Assembly: GCF_018122595.1 (NCBI RefSeq)
Contig: NZ_JAGRQH010000006.1
Span: 1-64,000 of the forward strand
Direction: 5' to 3'
Length of the DNA stretch: 64,000 bases
Source: Neokomagataea anthophila
Lineage (GTDB): Bacteria; Pseudomonadota; Alphaproteobacteria; Acetobacterales; Acetobacteraceae
Shown: positions 8,354 to 17,440 of the stretch, in pieces
Layout: every line of letters starts with the position of its first letter
Numbering within the stretch: position 1 is the stretch's first letter
Notes under the pieces: model-generated
What the model was told of the DNA's origin: nothing
What the model saw: the letters and a program-made list of their open reading frames with translations, nothing else
The model's database searches: none
Position numbers and translations under genes: made by a program

Positions 8354-9811
8354 TCAGACGCGGCGGCGGCGAAGGATTGTGCGCAGGGCGAAGACAACAA
8401 TGATCAAGCCAATTAATCCGGCTGCTGCGAGGCTGATCATCACTTTCGGGTTTGCAAGCTGTGCAACCAGAACAGGTTTGCCACCTGAGCGGATCTGACG
8501 GACGAACTCTGGAGAGACGGTTGCTTGTGTGTTGCCAAAATGGCTGAGGACATAGTCGGCAATGTCCGCCACTTGAGCATCCGTTAGAGGTTGGACGAGT
8601 GAGTTATCGCCGAAGGCTGGCATGAGCACTTCATGGCTATCAATAGTGCGGTCAACGCCGAAGAGAATGCTGGCGACAAGGTCATTCGGGTTGAGTTGAC
8701 CCGTTGTCGTATTGCCGACGAGGGAAGGGTATTGCCCGTCTGGTGTGCCACGGCCATTCGTTTGGTGGCAGCTGGCACAGGTTGATTCATACAGCGTGGC
8801 ACCGTCGGTAATGCCGGCGAGTGTGCTGGTATTCCGCCGGGCATCGGCTGATGTAATGTCATACCCTGATGGGTGGCCGCCATGATTGAAGTTTGCGGCT
8901 GTTACACCGTTTTCATGGATGGGCGGGACCGAGCGAAGATAGGTGATAATCGCTGAGATGTCGCTATCAGGCAGATGCTGTAAGCTGTGCTCAACGGCTT
9001 CAGCCATAGGGCCAGCGGCGCGCGCGTGTGCTGTTTTGCCGGTTTTGAGGTATGTGAAGAGGTCTTCATCAGACCAGCCACCAATGCCGCTAATGGGGTC
9101 GCTTGTGATGTTTGGGGCACGCCATGGTCCAATATCAGCACCGGCGAGATACTGAGATTGTGTAGGAACCAGTAGCATGTTGCGGGGTGTATGACATTCC
9201 CCGCAATGCGCGAGTTGATCTACGAGGTAGCGGCCTCGGTTCCAGTCATCGCTGCGTGAGTGATTGAACACATAGGGTTTGTCACTGATGCTGGCGACGA
9301 GTTTCCAAAGGCTGAGAGACGCACGAATATTGAATGGGAAGGGCAGCTGTGTTTTTGGTGCGGGAGCATCAACAGCCGGGACTTCCGTCATGATGTAGGA
9401 ATACAGAGATTTTATGTCTGCATCTGTCAGTTGGCTATACGCATCATAGGGCATCGCTGGGTACACATTGGCACCATCGGGACGTACGCCGTGGCGCATT
9501 AACGTGGTGAATTGTTCCAGCGTATAATTGCCGATGCCGTATTTTTTGGATGGGGTAATGTTGGTGGAGTAGATATTCCCCATTGGTGAGGCGATTGCAT
9601 AGCCGCCAGCAAGGAATTTTCCATCTCGGCCATTTGTATGACACGCGGCGCAGTCTGCTGCGATGGCGAGATAGTGGCCGCGGCTGATGGAAGGATGTTT
9701 GGCTGACTCGGGTACCGGGGCTGCGGGCTGTGCGTATGCAACGGCCGTGGAGGCAAGCAAGGCCGCGCAGAATGCTACTGGCGCGATGGAGCGGAATGAG
9801 AAAGAGAACAT
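8354..9811 (-). CDS. fdhC: Fructose dehydrogenase triheme cytochrome c subunit
   Basis: 485 residues with a cleavable signal peptide (to about AYAQ, residue 28), three CxxCH heme-c sites (CAACH at 54-58, CGECH at 203-207, CASCH at 345-349), and a C-terminal membrane anchor at about residues 457-478 ending in an Arg-rich tail. This is the standard architecture of the cytochrome subunit in acetic acid bacterial flavin dehydrogenases: it passes electrons from the flavoprotein to ubiquinone in the cytoplasmic membrane. It sits 17 bp after fdhS and 23 bp before fdhL in one operon. Confidence 0.95.
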   Translation of the reverse strand: MFSFSFRSIAPVAFCAALLASTAVAYAQPAAPVPESAKHPSISRGHYLAIAADCAACHTNGRDGKFLAGGYAIASPMGNIYSTNITPSKKYGIGNYTLEQFTTLMRHGVRPDGANVYPAMPYDAYSQLTDADIKSLYSYIMTEVPAVDAPAPKTQLPFPFNIRASLSLWKLVASISDKPYVFNHSRSDDWNRGRYLVDQLAHCGECHTPRNMLLVPTQSQYLAGADIGPWRAPNITSDPISGIGGWSDEDLFTYLKTGKTAHARAAGPMAEAVEHSLQHLPDSDISAIITYLRSVPPIHENGVTAANFNHGGHPSGYDITSADARRNTSTLAGITDGATLYESTCASCHQTNGRGTPDGQYPSLVGNTTTGQLNPNDLVASILFGVDRTIDSHEVLMPAFGDNSLVQPLTDAQVADIADYVLSHFGNTQATVSPEFVRQIRSGGKPVLVAQLANPKVMISLAAAGLIGLIIVVFALRTILRRRRV

Positions 9812-9828
9812 GCTGGGTGAGCCCTTGC

Positions 9829-10377
9829 TTAAAATTTCGGCATAACGTCGACGGGGTTGGGCTCGGCCAGCCAGTAATTGGGGCCGTTATGCGCGTAGGT
9901 TGGGATCACCACGTTATCCCGTGAGGTTTGGTACATCAGGGCGCTACCAAATGCGTATACTTTGGCATTGGTGCCGCTCTCTAAAACGCCTGCGTACCAG
10001 CCTTTGATGATTTGCAAGACAAGTGGGCGCAGCGGGTCATTGGTGAATTGTGCATCGAAGGTTTCGATGTCTGGCGCATGGCTTTGAGCGATGCGGTTGT
10101 TCAGCGTGGTGATGTCTTGCTGGACGTGAGGGTGCAGTGCCTGCAGGCCACTTAAGAGTGCGGTGCCTGTTGCGAGGTTGAGATTGCTATGGCCTGTGAC
10201 AAAGCGCGACAATGTCATGAATGCGTCAACGCCTGTTTGGTCTGTTGTTACCAACTCTTGGGCTATGGAGGTGCCTGATGCCCACCCATAGGCGGTGATA
10301 AGGGCTGCTCCGGAAGCGAGAGCAAGGCGCCGCCGCGTAAGTGTAAGTGCAGTATCAAGAGGTGATGGGCCAGACAT
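9829..10377 (-). CDS. fdhS: Fructose dehydrogenase small subunit with Tat signal
   Basis: 182 residues. The N terminus has a twin-arginine signal (TRRRLALASG at residues 14-23, then a hydrophobic stretch), so the protein, with bound FdhL, is expected to be exported folded by the Tat system. The mature part matches the gluconate 2-dehydrogenase subunit 3 / FdhS family: FMTLSRFVTGH, KGWYAGV, TNAKVYAFGSALMYQ and the terminal PTYAHNGPNYW block. It is the first gene of fdhSCL-hbpS-oprB; its promoter must lie in the AT-rich spacer to its right. Confidence 0.93.
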   Translation of the reverse strand: MSGPSPLDTALTLTRRRLALASGAALITAYGWASGTSIAQELVTTDQTGVDAFMTLSRFVTGHSNLNLATGTALLSGLQALHPHVQQDITTLNNRIAQSHAPDIETFDAQFTNDPLRPLVLQIIKGWYAGVLESGTNAKVYAFGSALMYQTSRDNVVIPTYAHNGPNYWLAEPNPVDVMPKF

Positions 10378-10816
10378 GACGGCATTCCTTGTAGTAAGGC
10401 GTCGTTTTCAGAAGCATCACGTCGCGTAGCAAGAAGCTTTGTTGAGTGATGCAGGTTTTATGGTCGAGTAAATTTCATTTCTTTTTCTCTGTGAGAAATA
10501 AAAACAATGTGATGAGACGTTTGTCTTCAAAAAAATGTGTTTAATTTTATTTTATATTTGGAAATATTAGTGATTACCTGCACTTGTTTTTATTAATTAC
10601 TATTCTCAACAAAAGCGATGTTGTTTTTATGAAAAAAAATTCAAAAATTGAAAGAAAATATTAATATGACATTTTTCAGTAAAATTACTTATAAAGTTAA
10701 TATAAATTACTATTGAATGTATGTGTTTGTAACTATACCAATCCGATCCTGTTAAAAATTCGTACTATGTTCGCATAGTAATATAAAACATATAATGTTT
10801 TTGCGGTGGGGTCTTT
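10378..10816 (-). promoter_or_regulatory. AT-rich divergent intergenic region
   Basis: 439 bp between the diverging fdh operon and a TonB receptor, with no credible gene. It is far richer in A and T than its flanks from about 10480 to 10800, with many A and T tracts. A 7-bp inverted repeat with a TTCG loop (TACTATG/CATAGTA, 10763-10780) lies about 37 bp before the receptor start, in a position to act as an operator or leader hairpin. Promoters for both directions must be here; I see no unambiguous -35/-10 pair. Confidence 0.6.
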
Positions 10817-13717
10817 ATGGTTCGGTGTACTGCGCGTAATATTTCATGGAAAATATGGTCATATTCTTTGCCGTTGATGACTGCTTGTGCTGTGTCGGGC
10901 GGTGCGATGGCACAAACTGTTCCGCAAGAGGGGCACGTTAAGAAGCATGCAGCAGCGCGTTTAAAGCATCATACGGCTTTATCTTCAGGGAATGTACGTG
11001 CAGTTTCAGTTCAGCCCGCTGAGCGTACAGTACCGATTCAGGCTCTTCCGGTTGCGATGCGTGCGCCGGTCAAGTCTGTTGATCCTGAAATTGAGCAGAT
11101 TCAGGTGCATGCGCAGCGCCAAGCGAGTGGTGCTGCGGCGCTTGATGAGCAGCGTCATAGTGTCGGTGTCTCAACGGTTATGTCACGCCAGCAGATTGAG
11201 CAGGCTCCGCAAACCAACTTATCCGATATTTTGACGCGTATGCCGGGGATCTCGGCGTATAGTAATATGAGTGGTGGTCAGGCTGCGACGGGTGAGACGC
11301 AGTACATGAGTATTCGTGGTTTGGATTCCAGTTATAACGCTTACACGTTGAATGGTGAACGTGTGGCGGCATCTGACCCTGCAACGCGCGCCGTGTCTTT
11401 TGATATGTTGGCGCCGTACGGCATCACATCCGTGAAGGTTTCAAAAAGTACCTCAGCGGATATGGATGGTGATGCGATTGGTGGTGCGATTGATATTCGT
11501 ACACCAACGGCTTTTGATTTTACGGGCTCACTTACTCGGATTTCTCTGCAGGGCCAGATTAATGACCGTGCCTCTCAAATTGGGGTGCCGTTTGGTGGTG
11601 GTACTGGGCAGGTCGAGTTGGCGCGGCGTTTTGGTCATGACGGGCGCTTTGGCGTGTATATGACGGGCTATTATTCGGATAAAAGCGTTGCAGCGAGTGC
11701 AGTCGCGCCGAATAAAAGCTTGAAGGCAACCGCGCTGGGGGAGAACGGCCTGCCGCTTACGCAGGTTTCTGCAGTGTCCACCTCTCAGATGAAGTATGAC
11801 ATTTATACCAGCCGTTTGCGCCGTTACGGTGGTTCTTTGTCTTTGAATTACGCTGGCGATCATCAAGATTTTTACGCGCTTGGGACGTATGGCGCGTATA
11901 ATACTAAGCAAGAAGACAATCAGGTCTCTTTGCGAGGTAATACGGGTCTTTATGGCGCTGATGGGCAATATCAAAGCCCGACGGCAACGCGCGGTCAGTA
12001 TTTTGAGACGAATGATTCCAATCAGATGATGACTACACAAAAAATTGGTGGTGAGACACGGTTGGATCGTTGGACGATCGATTATGATTTGTTCAATAGC
12101 TACAGCGTTTTGGCGAGCCCTGACCAGGTAGAAGGCAGCATGTACGGGCCTTTCTATGCGACGGGTCCTTTCAAGTTCAATGTGTCCAACACGACGCTGC
12201 CGCGTGTGTCCGGCCCGGCGACGGGTGTTTCACAGCTTCTAAACCAAGATATTGATAAGTTTTATAAGACGCAGGGCCGTGACGCTCAGAGCATTGCGGA
12301 TATGTATGGCGTTCATGCCGATGCGAATTATCGTTTTAAGAGTGATATCCTGAAGTCTATCGCTTTCGGGGTGAAGGTGAGTGAGACGGACCGCCAGTCC
12401 TATGCACACCCATTTTTCCATAGCGATAATAACTTTGTTTATAATGGTCCGTTCTTTGGTGGGCCAAAATATACATCAAGCAATCCGGGCGGCCCAATTA
12501 TTAGCAATATCCCCGGTCAGCAGGTGGATGTTTTCGGTGGTGCGGCCGGTCCGCTGCGCTTGTTGAGCCGCGATTGGGTGCGTGCAACGACTGTTCCGTA
12601 TAAATATCAAAATGACCCGAATGGCGCCGGTATTTATACCAAGAACGATTGGAACGCGAATACCAGCACGGGCACAGAGCGTATTTATGCAGGTTATGTT
12701 GCGCTGAATTTGCAGGCGGGGCCGGTCGATATTCATCCGGGATTCCGCTACGAATGGACTGATTTTGGCGGTACGCATTGGCAGAATAACGGCAACGGTA
12801 CGGGTAACGTTGCGCGTATGCATCAGTCTTACGGCACGCCGCTGCCTTACTTGAATATTAATTGGCGCCCAACATCCATGAGTGTTCTGCGCTTTGGTGT
12901 GCGCCGGGCTTTCACACGTCCCGCTTTTGGTCTGGTGAATGGTGCGACAACGATTTCGTTGGATTCACAGACCAACGCGATCCAGTCGGTTTCTATGCCG
13001 AACCCGAATTTGCGTCCGACATCTGCAACGGTATTTGACTTCAGTGGTGAGCTTTATAACCATCATGAAGGCGTCGTATCAGCTGCGGTGTATTATAAGC
13101 GTATCCAGAAATACGTCTTTATGTCGGTGTCTGGAACAAGCAATAGCACCTCACTTGGTGGTGTTGTGCCGACGGGTTCTTATACGGATGGCAACACGCA
13201 ATTCTCAATGCCGAATAATGGTGGCAATGCCACGCTGGAAGGTTTGGAGTTGAATGCTCAGCAGCGTTTAACGTTCCTGCCGGGTTGGCTGTCTGGTTTT
13301 GGTGTAAACGGGAATATCACGTTGCAGCATTCCAATGCGCAAAGCGGTCTGAAGGGGCATCCAGACACCGCGCTGCCGCGTGCGCCGGAGATGATGTATA
13401 ATCTGGGTGTGTTCTATAATCGTGGTCCAGCGAAGTTTAACCTGAACTACAATTATGTGGGTACGCAGCTTTTGGGCTTGAACAGCAGCTTGCCTGATTA
13501 TTACCTCCAGCCAACGCAGCGTTTGGATATGAGCGCACAATATGCTCTGGGTCATGGCATGACCGCGACGGTTGCGATGCAAAACCTGCTGAATACCCCG
13601 GCATTTTGGGAAACGGCAGGGAAGGGTAAGTCCTTCATGGCGTATGACGGTTCGGCCAATGGGTCTTTTGTGCAGACCGGTCGTATGTATCTCTTTGGAT
13701 TGAACGGATCGTTCTAA
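10817..13717 (+). CDS. TonB-dependent receptor paired with a phosphatase
   Basis: 966 residues. A signal peptide (cleavage near AMAQ, residue 33) is followed by an unusual spacer of about 60 basic, Ala/Val-rich residues before the plug. The plug shows IEQIQVHAQR, VSTVMSRQQIEQAP, LTRMPGISAYS, YMSIRGL and GGAIDIRTP, a pattern typical of large alphaproteobacterial receptors for sugars and other organic molecules. The barrel ends with the outer-membrane signature YLFGLNGSF. A GGTGGGG ribosome site precedes the ATG. The stop overlaps the next gene, a periplasmic histidine phosphatase, by one base, so the receptor probably imports something bearing phosphate or released by that enzyme. The substrate is unknown. 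Confidence 0.92.
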   Translation: MVRCTARNISWKIWSYSLPLMTACAVSGGAMAQTVPQEGHVKKHAAARLKHHTALSSGNVRAVSVQPAERTVPIQALPVAMRAPVKSVDPEIEQIQVHAQRQASGAAALDEQRHSVGVSTVMSRQQIEQAPQTNLSDILTRMPGISAYSNMSGGQAATGETQYMSIRGLDSSYNAYTLNGERVAASDPATRAVSFDMLAPYGITSVKVSKSTSADMDGDAIGGAIDIRTPTAFDFTGSLTRISLQGQINDRASQIGVPFGGGTGQVELARRFGHDGRFGVYMTGYYSDKSVAASAVAPNKSLKATALGENGLPLTQVSAVSTSQMKYDIYTSRLRRYGGSLSLNYAGDHQDFYALGTYGAYNTKQEDNQVSLRGNTGLYGADGQYQSPTATRGQYFETNDSNQMMTTQKIGGETRLDRWTIDYDLFNSYSVLASPDQVEGSMYGPFYATGPFKFNVSNTTLPRVSGPATGVSQLLNQDIDKFYKTQGRDAQSIADMYGVHADANYRFKSDILKSIAFGVKVSETDRQSYAHPFFHSDNNFVYNGPFFGGPKYTSSNPGGPIISNIPGQQVDVFGGAAGPLRLLSRDWVRATTVPYKYQNDPNGAGIYTKNDWNANTSTGTERIYAGYVALNLQAGPVDIHPGFRYEWTDFGGTHWQNNGNGTGNVARMHQSYGTPLPYLNINWRPTSMSVLRFGVRRAFTRPAFGLVNGATTISLDSQTNAIQSVSMPNPNLRPTSATVFDFSGELYNHHEGVVSAAVYYKRIQKYVFMSVSGTSNSTSLGGVVPTGSYTDGNTQFSMPNNGGNATLEGLELNAQQRLTFLPGWLSGFGVNGNITLQHSNAQSGLKGHPDTALPRAPEMMYNLGVFYNRGPAKFNLNYNYVGTQLLGLNSSLPDYYLQPTQRLDMSAQYALGHGMTATVAMQNLLNTPAFWETAGKGKSFMAYDGSANGSFVQTGRMYLFGLNGSF

Positions 13718-14943
13718 TGATGGGCCTGTCGTTGTTTTTTCGTAAAATTGCGGCAGGCGCCGTTATGGCAGTAGTTGTTGGTACAGCTACTGCGCATCCA
13801 ATCATCGTATCTCATGGGGTGAAGCACTCCCCATGGGTTTTGACGCATGTTGAGATGGTTATGCGGCATGGTATTCGGTCGCCATTGCCGTGGCAGGTTC
13901 CGCATGATGCTGGTGTTATTGGTGGGTGGCCTGTTTGGGCTGTTCCGGCTGGTAATCTCACGCAGCATGGTGCGGAAGCTCTGCAAGAAGTCGGGCAATA
14001 TGACCGGCTTTGGTTGGGGCAGGCTGGGGTATTGCCTAAGGCCGGGTGCCCGGATGCTGGGCGTGTGCAGATTATCGCGAATTCGGCTCAGCGGACGATT
14101 GCGAGTGCTGAGGCCTTTCGTGAAGGTTTGGTGCCGGGGTGTGACTTAAGTATTGAGCACTTTGCGCCGGGCCGGGTGGATGTACGATTTGCGCCATTGG
14201 ATGCCGCGCCAGAACGTTTTGATATGCAGAAGATCGTCCCGCAATTGCCGGACCCGCAAGTCTTGTATGAGCGTGATAAAGCGGCTTTGCAGCTTTTGGG
14301 ACAAGTGGTGCAGTGCGCGTCTGGCGTATGTAAGTTTATAGCTGCCCCGAGTACGGTGGTGCCCGATAAGACGGGGCATGGTTTAGCGTTGTCTGGTCCG
14401 GTTGCTGATGGAGCATCTCTCGCAGAGGCACTGATTTTGGCTTATGTGGATGGCCGTGAGACGGGCTGGGGGCAATTGACCCCGGAAAAGCTGGGACAGT
14501 TATCTGTTTTGCATGCCGACATGTTGGCGACGGTGAATCGTCCCAAAGTTCTGGCGAAGTTATTATCGAAAGATATGCGGGCTCAGCTTGTGCGCGATAT
14601 GGTTGAGAGCTCAGCACAATCACCGGCTTTGCGGGTTTATGTAGGGCATGATGATACAATTGCACCGCTTTTGACCGCATTGGGTGTTCATGTGCAGGCA
14701 CCGGGACAAGCGGAAGATGAGGTTCCGGTTGGGTCAGCGTTGATTTTGGCGCTGTATCACAATCAACGTACGAATATGGATGCGTATCGGGTATTTTTTC
14801 AGGCGCAATCTTTGGAAGGTTTGCGAAATTTAGGAGAGCAGGGTTTGCCGCAATTGCAGCCTCTTACGGTGCCGGAATGTCGTGATACGTTGGGGTTCTG
14901 TGCGCCGGCTGTGTTGATAAATCGCCTTAAAAGCGGCGAATGA
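13717..14943 (+). CDS. Periplasmic histidine acid phosphatase (phytase/glucose-1-phosphatase family)
   Basis: 408 residues with a signal peptide (cleavage near ATAH, about residue 26). The catalytic motif R50-H51-G52-I-R54-S-P56 carries the nucleophilic histidine, and the proton-donor motif is H311-D312-D313-T. The family hydrolyses phosphomonoesters such as inositol phosphates and sugar phosphates at acid pH. The donor motif HDDT differs from HDTN of classical phytases and HDSN of Agp, so specificity cannot be assigned. The start overlaps the receptor stop (TAATG); a second ATG follows directly. A second copy of this receptor/phosphatase arrangement lies at 27905-31368. Confidence 0.9.
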   Translation: MMGLSLFFRKIAAGAVMAVVVGTATAHPIIVSHGVKHSPWVLTHVEMVMRHGIRSPLPWQVPHDAGVIGGWPVWAVPAGNLTQHGAEALQEVGQYDRLWLGQAGVLPKAGCPDAGRVQIIANSAQRTIASAEAFREGLVPGCDLSIEHFAPGRVDVRFAPLDAAPERFDMQKIVPQLPDPQVLYERDKAALQLLGQVVQCASGVCKFIAAPSTVVPDKTGHGLALSGPVADGASLAEALILAYVDGRETGWGQLTPEKLGQLSVLHADMLATVNRPKVLAKLLSKDMRAQLVRDMVESSAQSPALRVYVGHDDTIAPLLTALGVHVQAPGQAEDEVPVGSALILALYHNQRTNMDAYRVFFQAQSLEGLRNLGEQGLPQLQPLTVPECRDTLGFCAPAVLINRLKSGE

Positions 14944-15063
14944 CGTGAATAAAGGGGCGTGGTGTATTTGGGAAGAGCGCCGCTTCGTGGTATGCGCTGC
15001 TGCATGTCACTGGAAAGAGCATCGCCATGTTTCTGGTGAGGCTGCAACGAGGACCGACACGCT

Positions 15064-15729
15064 ATGACCGCCGCTCCGCTGATACTCGCCCTGCCTAAAG
15101 GACGTATTCTCAAGGCTTTAAAGCCTGTTCTGAAGCATACCGGGATTGAGCCGGACGCGGATTGTCTGGATGAAAGCAGCCGCCGCCTGCGTTTTGGGAC
15201 ATCAGACCCGAATTTAGATGTTGTCCGTGTGCGTTCATTCGATGTGGCGACGTTTGTGGCCTATGGTGGTGCGCATATCGGCGTATGTGGCTCTGATGTG
15301 CTGATGGAATTTGATTATCCAGATATTTATGCGCCGTTAGACTTGGGGATCGGTGGGTGCCGTATTTCCGTTGCACGCCCTAAAGATGTGGAAGAAGACC
15401 CGACGACAGGGTGCTCTCATCTCCGTGTGGCGACGAAATATCCGTCAATCGCGCGTCGCCATTTTGCATCCCAAGCGATTAATGCTGAAATTGTGCATCT
15501 GAACGGTGCTATGGAACTAGCGCCGACCTTAGACTTGGCGTCTGTCATTGTTGACTTGGTGGATACGGGCTCAACATTGCGGGCGAATGGCTTAGTCGAA
15601 ACTGATGTCGTAGCGCAGGTGAGCAGTCGTTTGATTGTAAACCGGGTGGCGTGGAAGACGCGTCCGGAAGAGATTGGCGCTTTGATTGAACGTTTTCGTG
15701 CTGCACTGAATGAAGAAAAGGCGGTTTGA
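15064..15729 (+). CDS. hisG: ATP phosphoribosyltransferase, short form
   Basis: 221 residues. It catalyses the first step of histidine synthesis, joining ATP and PRPP. Recognisable segments are ILALPKGRI at the N terminus, ADIGVCGSDVLME-like text at about residues 78-88, RVATKYP, and the PRPP-binding loop IVDLVDTGSTLRANGL near residues 162-177. The length marks it as the short HisG form, which lacks the C-terminal regulatory domain and normally needs HisZ; hisZ is not in this window. It is followed one base later by hisD. Confidence 0.96.
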   Translation: MTAAPLILALPKGRILKALKPVLKHTGIEPDADCLDESSRRLRFGTSDPNLDVVRVRSFDVATFVAYGGAHIGVCGSDVLMEFDYPDIYAPLDLGIGGCRISVARPKDVEEDPTTGCSHLRVATKYPSIARRHFASQAINAEIVHLNGAMELAPTLDLASVIVDLVDTGSTLRANGLVETDVVAQVSSRLIVNRVAWKTRPEEIGALIERFRAALNEEKAV

Positions 15730-15730
15730 G

Positions 15731-17017
15731 ATGCGCCATCTGAACAGTATGGATTCGGATTTCTCAGCTGATTTTTCGGCCCTTTTGCAGGGGCGCAGCA
15801 ATGATGAGCGCAGCGTTGCGGAGCCCGTGCGTGCGATCCTTTCTGATGTCAAAGAACGTGGTGATGTCGCTGTGTGTGAATACACGGAGCGTTTTGATCG
15901 CTTGGCTTTAACGCCTGAGGCACTGCGTATTGATGCGGAGACGATCAAGGCAGAGGCCGCACGTGTGCCAGCGGAACTCATGGATGCTTTGAAGGTAGCT
16001 GCGCGCCGTATTGAAGCGTTTCATGAGGCACAAAAACCAACGGATCTCGATTTTACGGATTCAGAGAATGTACGGCTTGGTATGCGCTGGACGGCGTTGG
16101 ATGCCGTTGGGCTGTATGTGCCGGGTGGCAAAGCGGCGTATCCGTCTTCTGTATTGATGAATGCCTTGCCTGCGCGTGTTGCGGGTGTGAAGCGTTTGGC
16201 GATGTGCGTGCCAACGCCTGATGGTGTGTTGAATCCGTTGGTTCTGGCGGCAGCACAGCTTTGCGGTGTTGAAGAAATTTATCGTATCGGGGGCGCGCAG
16301 GCTGTTGGGGCTATGGCGTATGGTACGCAGAGCATTGCGCCGGTGGATCGGATTGTTGGGCCGGGTAATGCTTTTGTGGCGGAAGCGAAGCGGCAGGTCT
16401 TTGGTCAGGTTGGGATCGATAGTATCGCTGGGCCGTCAGAAGTTGTTGTGGTTGCGGACGGACAGAACGACCCGCGTTTGGCGGCAGTGGACCTTCTGGC
16501 GCAAGCTGAACATGACGAGCAAGCGCAGGCGATTTTGATCACTACGGATGCAGTTTTTGGGGATGCCGTGATTGCGGCTGTAGCAAAAGAGCTAGAAACA
16601 TTGCCGCGCGCGGCCATTGCTTCTCGGAGCTGGGACGATCATGGTGCGGTGATTGTGGTGCGTGATCTGGATGAAGCGGCGGAACTCGTGAACCGTTTGG
16701 CGCCTGAGCATCTGGAAGTGCTGTTGGATGAGCCGCGTGGTTTTAGCGCGCAGGTGCGTCATGCTGGGGCTATCTTCCTAGGGCGTTATTGCCCAGAAGC
16801 TGTGGGTGATTATGTCGGGGGGCCGAATCACGTCTTGCCGACGAGCCGTACTGCGCGTTTTGCATCAGGTTTGTCCGTCTTTGATTTTATCAAGCGCACA
16901 ACGATGATTGAGACGAACGCAGATGGTCTAGGCCGGATCGGGCCTGCTGGTGTTGCCTTAGCGCATGCGGAAGGTTTGGATGCGCATGCTTTGAGCCTGT
17001 CACTGCGTTTGAAGTAA
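15731..17017 (+). CDS. hisD: Histidinol dehydrogenase
   Basis: 428 residues from the ATG at 15731, chosen because it directly follows the hisG stop; an in-frame upstream start lies inside hisG. It oxidises L-histidinol to L-histidine in two NAD-dependent steps using zinc. Family segments seen: GLYVPGGKAAYPSSVLMN, GGAQAVGAMAYGT, DRIVGPGN, DSIAGPSE, AQAEHDEQA (zinc and base-catalysis region), NRLAPEHLE and GGPNHVLPT. It forms a two-gene operon with hisG, separated from other his genes. A hairpin terminator follows at 17050. Confidence 0.97.
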   Translation: MRHLNSMDSDFSADFSALLQGRSNDERSVAEPVRAILSDVKERGDVAVCEYTERFDRLALTPEALRIDAETIKAEAARVPAELMDALKVAARRIEAFHEAQKPTDLDFTDSENVRLGMRWTALDAVGLYVPGGKAAYPSSVLMNALPARVAGVKRLAMCVPTPDGVLNPLVLAAAQLCGVEEIYRIGGAQAVGAMAYGTQSIAPVDRIVGPGNAFVAEAKRQVFGQVGIDSIAGPSEVVVVADGQNDPRLAAVDLLAQAEHDEQAQAILITTDAVFGDAVIAAVAKELETLPRAAIASRSWDDHGAVIVVRDLDEAAELVNRLAPEHLEVLLDEPRGFSAQVRHAGAIFLGRYCPEAVGDYVGGPNHVLPTSRTARFASGLSVFDFIKRTTMIETNADGLGRIGPAGVALAHAEGLDAHALSLSLRLK

Positions 17018-17049
17018 GATATGAGCATGTGATTTTCTGAAAAAATGGC

Positions 17050-17083
17050 ACGCACTTCTGAAGTTTTGAACTTGGAAGTGCGT
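17050..17083 (+). terminator. Rho-independent terminator after hisD
   Basis: A 9-bp inverted repeat ACGCACTTC / GAAGTGCGT with a further small repeat (AAGTT/AACTT) in its loop, followed by TTTGCTTG. It lies 33 bp after hisD and before infA, separating the two units. Confidence 0.65.
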
Positions 17084-17131
17084 TTTGCTTGACCTTTTGG
17101 TCGTCAAGAAGCACATAGCACACTGGTTTTT

Positions 17132-17167
17132 TCGGCTTTTAGGCCGAGCTGCAGGGCAGGGGCCCTG
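17132..17167 (+). promoter_or_regulatory. Stacked hairpins in the infA leader
   Basis: Two small inverted repeats sit within 75 bp of the infA start: TCGGC/GCCGA around CTTTTAG (17132-17148) and CAGGGC/GCCCTG around AGGG (17152-17167), the latter followed by TATTTT. They could be attenuator-like structures in the infA leader or a second part of the terminator system after hisD. No protein or ligand is implied by the sequence. Confidence 0.35.
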
Positions 17168-17207
17168 TATTTTCCATCATGGACCGTACCCTCAGACAAG
17201 GACTAAC

Positions 17208-17426
17208 ATGTCGAAAGAAGATCTGATCGAATTTACTGGCACCGTTATGGAGCTGCTGCCGAACGCGATGTTCCGCGTAACGCTTGATAATGAACACACC
17301 ATTTTGGCGCATACGAGCGGCAAGATGCGTAAGAACCGTATTCGTGTTCTCGCTGGTGACCGTGTGAACGTTGAAATGACGCCATATGACCTGACGAAGG
17401 GTCGTATTACCTTCCGCTTTAAATAA
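17208..17426 (+). CDS. infA: Translation initiation factor IF-1
   Basis: 72 residues, the standard IF-1 length; the frame is open further upstream but the protein begins at MSKEDLIEF, as in other IF-1 proteins. A single S1/OB fold with [14 protein letters not shown], the [15 protein letters not shown] segment and the terminal [13 protein letters not shown] is seen. It binds the 30S A site during initiation. It is followed 14 bp later by maf, a common alphaproteobacterial order (infA-maf-RNase E/G-yacG). Confidence 0.98.
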   Translation: MSKEDLIEFTGTVMELLPNAMFRVTLDNEHTILAHTSGKMRKNRIRVLAGDRVNVEMTPYDLTKGRITFRFK

Positions 17427-17440
17427 TAGCGGGACGCGGC

